From Fluctibacter corallii (GTDB taxonomy: Bacteria > Pseudomonadota > Gammaproteobacteria > Enterobacterales > Alteromonadaceae), in the NCBI RefSeq assembly GCF_025751585.1, contig NZ_JAOWKX010000002.1, forward strand, positions 527,662 through 591,661: DNA of 64,000 nt, given 5' to 3'. Positions 63,885-64,000 of the stretch are shown here, piece by piece (position 1 is the first letter of the stretch; each line of letters starts with the position of its first letter). A model generated the notes under the pieces. The model was given only the letters and a program-made list of their open reading frames with translations. It ran no database searches and was not told the origin of the DNA. Both the position numbers and the translations under genes were made by a program.

Positions 63885-64000
63885 CTAGTCTCGCTTAAGT
63901 TCTTTCAAAACCGCGAATGGGTTTGGTCGCTCATTGGCCGGTTCAATTTCGCCGTAACTCATTTCATCTTGCCTCACGTTGCAATCCTCCTCTGCATGAA
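63885..64000 (-). CDS. yceD: YceD (DUF177) family protein, C-terminal part
   Basis: Only the last 38 residues are in the window. They end EPANERPNPFAVLKELKRD, the typical YceD tail (NPFAVLxxLK), followed by TAG. YceD is linked to 23S rRNA maturation in plants and bacteria. Its position just before rpmF confirms the call. The rest lies beyond the right edge. Confidence 0.9.
   Translation of the reverse strand, partial: HAEEDCNVRQDEMSYGEIEPANERPNPFAVLKELKRD

Overview
The window looks like chromosomal DNA of a marine gammaproteobacterium of the Alteromonadales (Alteromonas/Glaciecola-like). Evidence is the gene content and order: an E. coli-like yceD-rpmF-plsX-fabHDG-acpP-fabF-pabC-mltG-tmk-holB-tatD block, a trxB-aat-bpt-infA block, Entner-Doudoroff genes with hexR and matching HexR boxes, and moderate GC. 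Genus-level placement is inference. I saw no rRNA, tRNA, CRISPR array or prophage.

Layout. 1-3.3 kb: the N-terminal part of a membrane protein, a LysE-type exporter overlapping a CobB-type sirtuin, a 3-mercaptopyruvate sulfurtransferase and a cupin. 3.3-14.1 kb: a purine catabolism locus as two divergent operons. The leftward one holds a RutR-like TetR regulator, allantoinase PuuE and an adenine deaminase. The rightward one holds xdhABC, uraD, uraH, guaD and puuD. Together they encode every step from adenine or guanine to allantoate. A RutR-type palindrome lies between the two operons. 14.2-24.8 kb: asparaginase I, a DUF349/DUF1315/zinc-ribbon operon, an AGCS sodium symporter, an M14 carboxypeptidase, a thioredoxin-like protein, a long GAPDH and MsrB.

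24.8-43.6 kb is a central-carbon island. A leftward operon malQ-glgB-glgX-gnd(-msrB) handles alpha-glucan breakdown and remodelling plus 6-phosphogluconate dehydrogenase. Rightward gapA and a hexose-6-phosphate mutarotase follow. Next come the leftward Entner-Doudoroff operon zwf-pgl-edd-glk-eda, then hexR and pykA. HexR-type boxes (TGTARTnnnATTACA) sit before zwf/hexR, before pykA and, with one mismatch, between malQ and gapA.

43.7-51 kb holds a YdjA-like nitroreductase, DoxX, a small basic protein, SppA, SprT and an MBL-fold protein. It also carries an IS200/IS605-type element whose TnpB nuclease looks intact while the divergent TnpA transposase gene has two in-frame stop codons. 51.2-64 kb is housekeeping: thioredoxin reductase, the two N-end-rule transferases, IF-1, and the fatty-acid/phospholipid cluster, ending inside yceD.

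The most notable items are the stranded TnpB with paired end hairpins, the RutR-like operator in the purine locus, the HexR box facing the glucan operon, an orphan terminator-like structure near 24.2 kb, and three terminators that abut start codons without room for a separate ribosome binding site.
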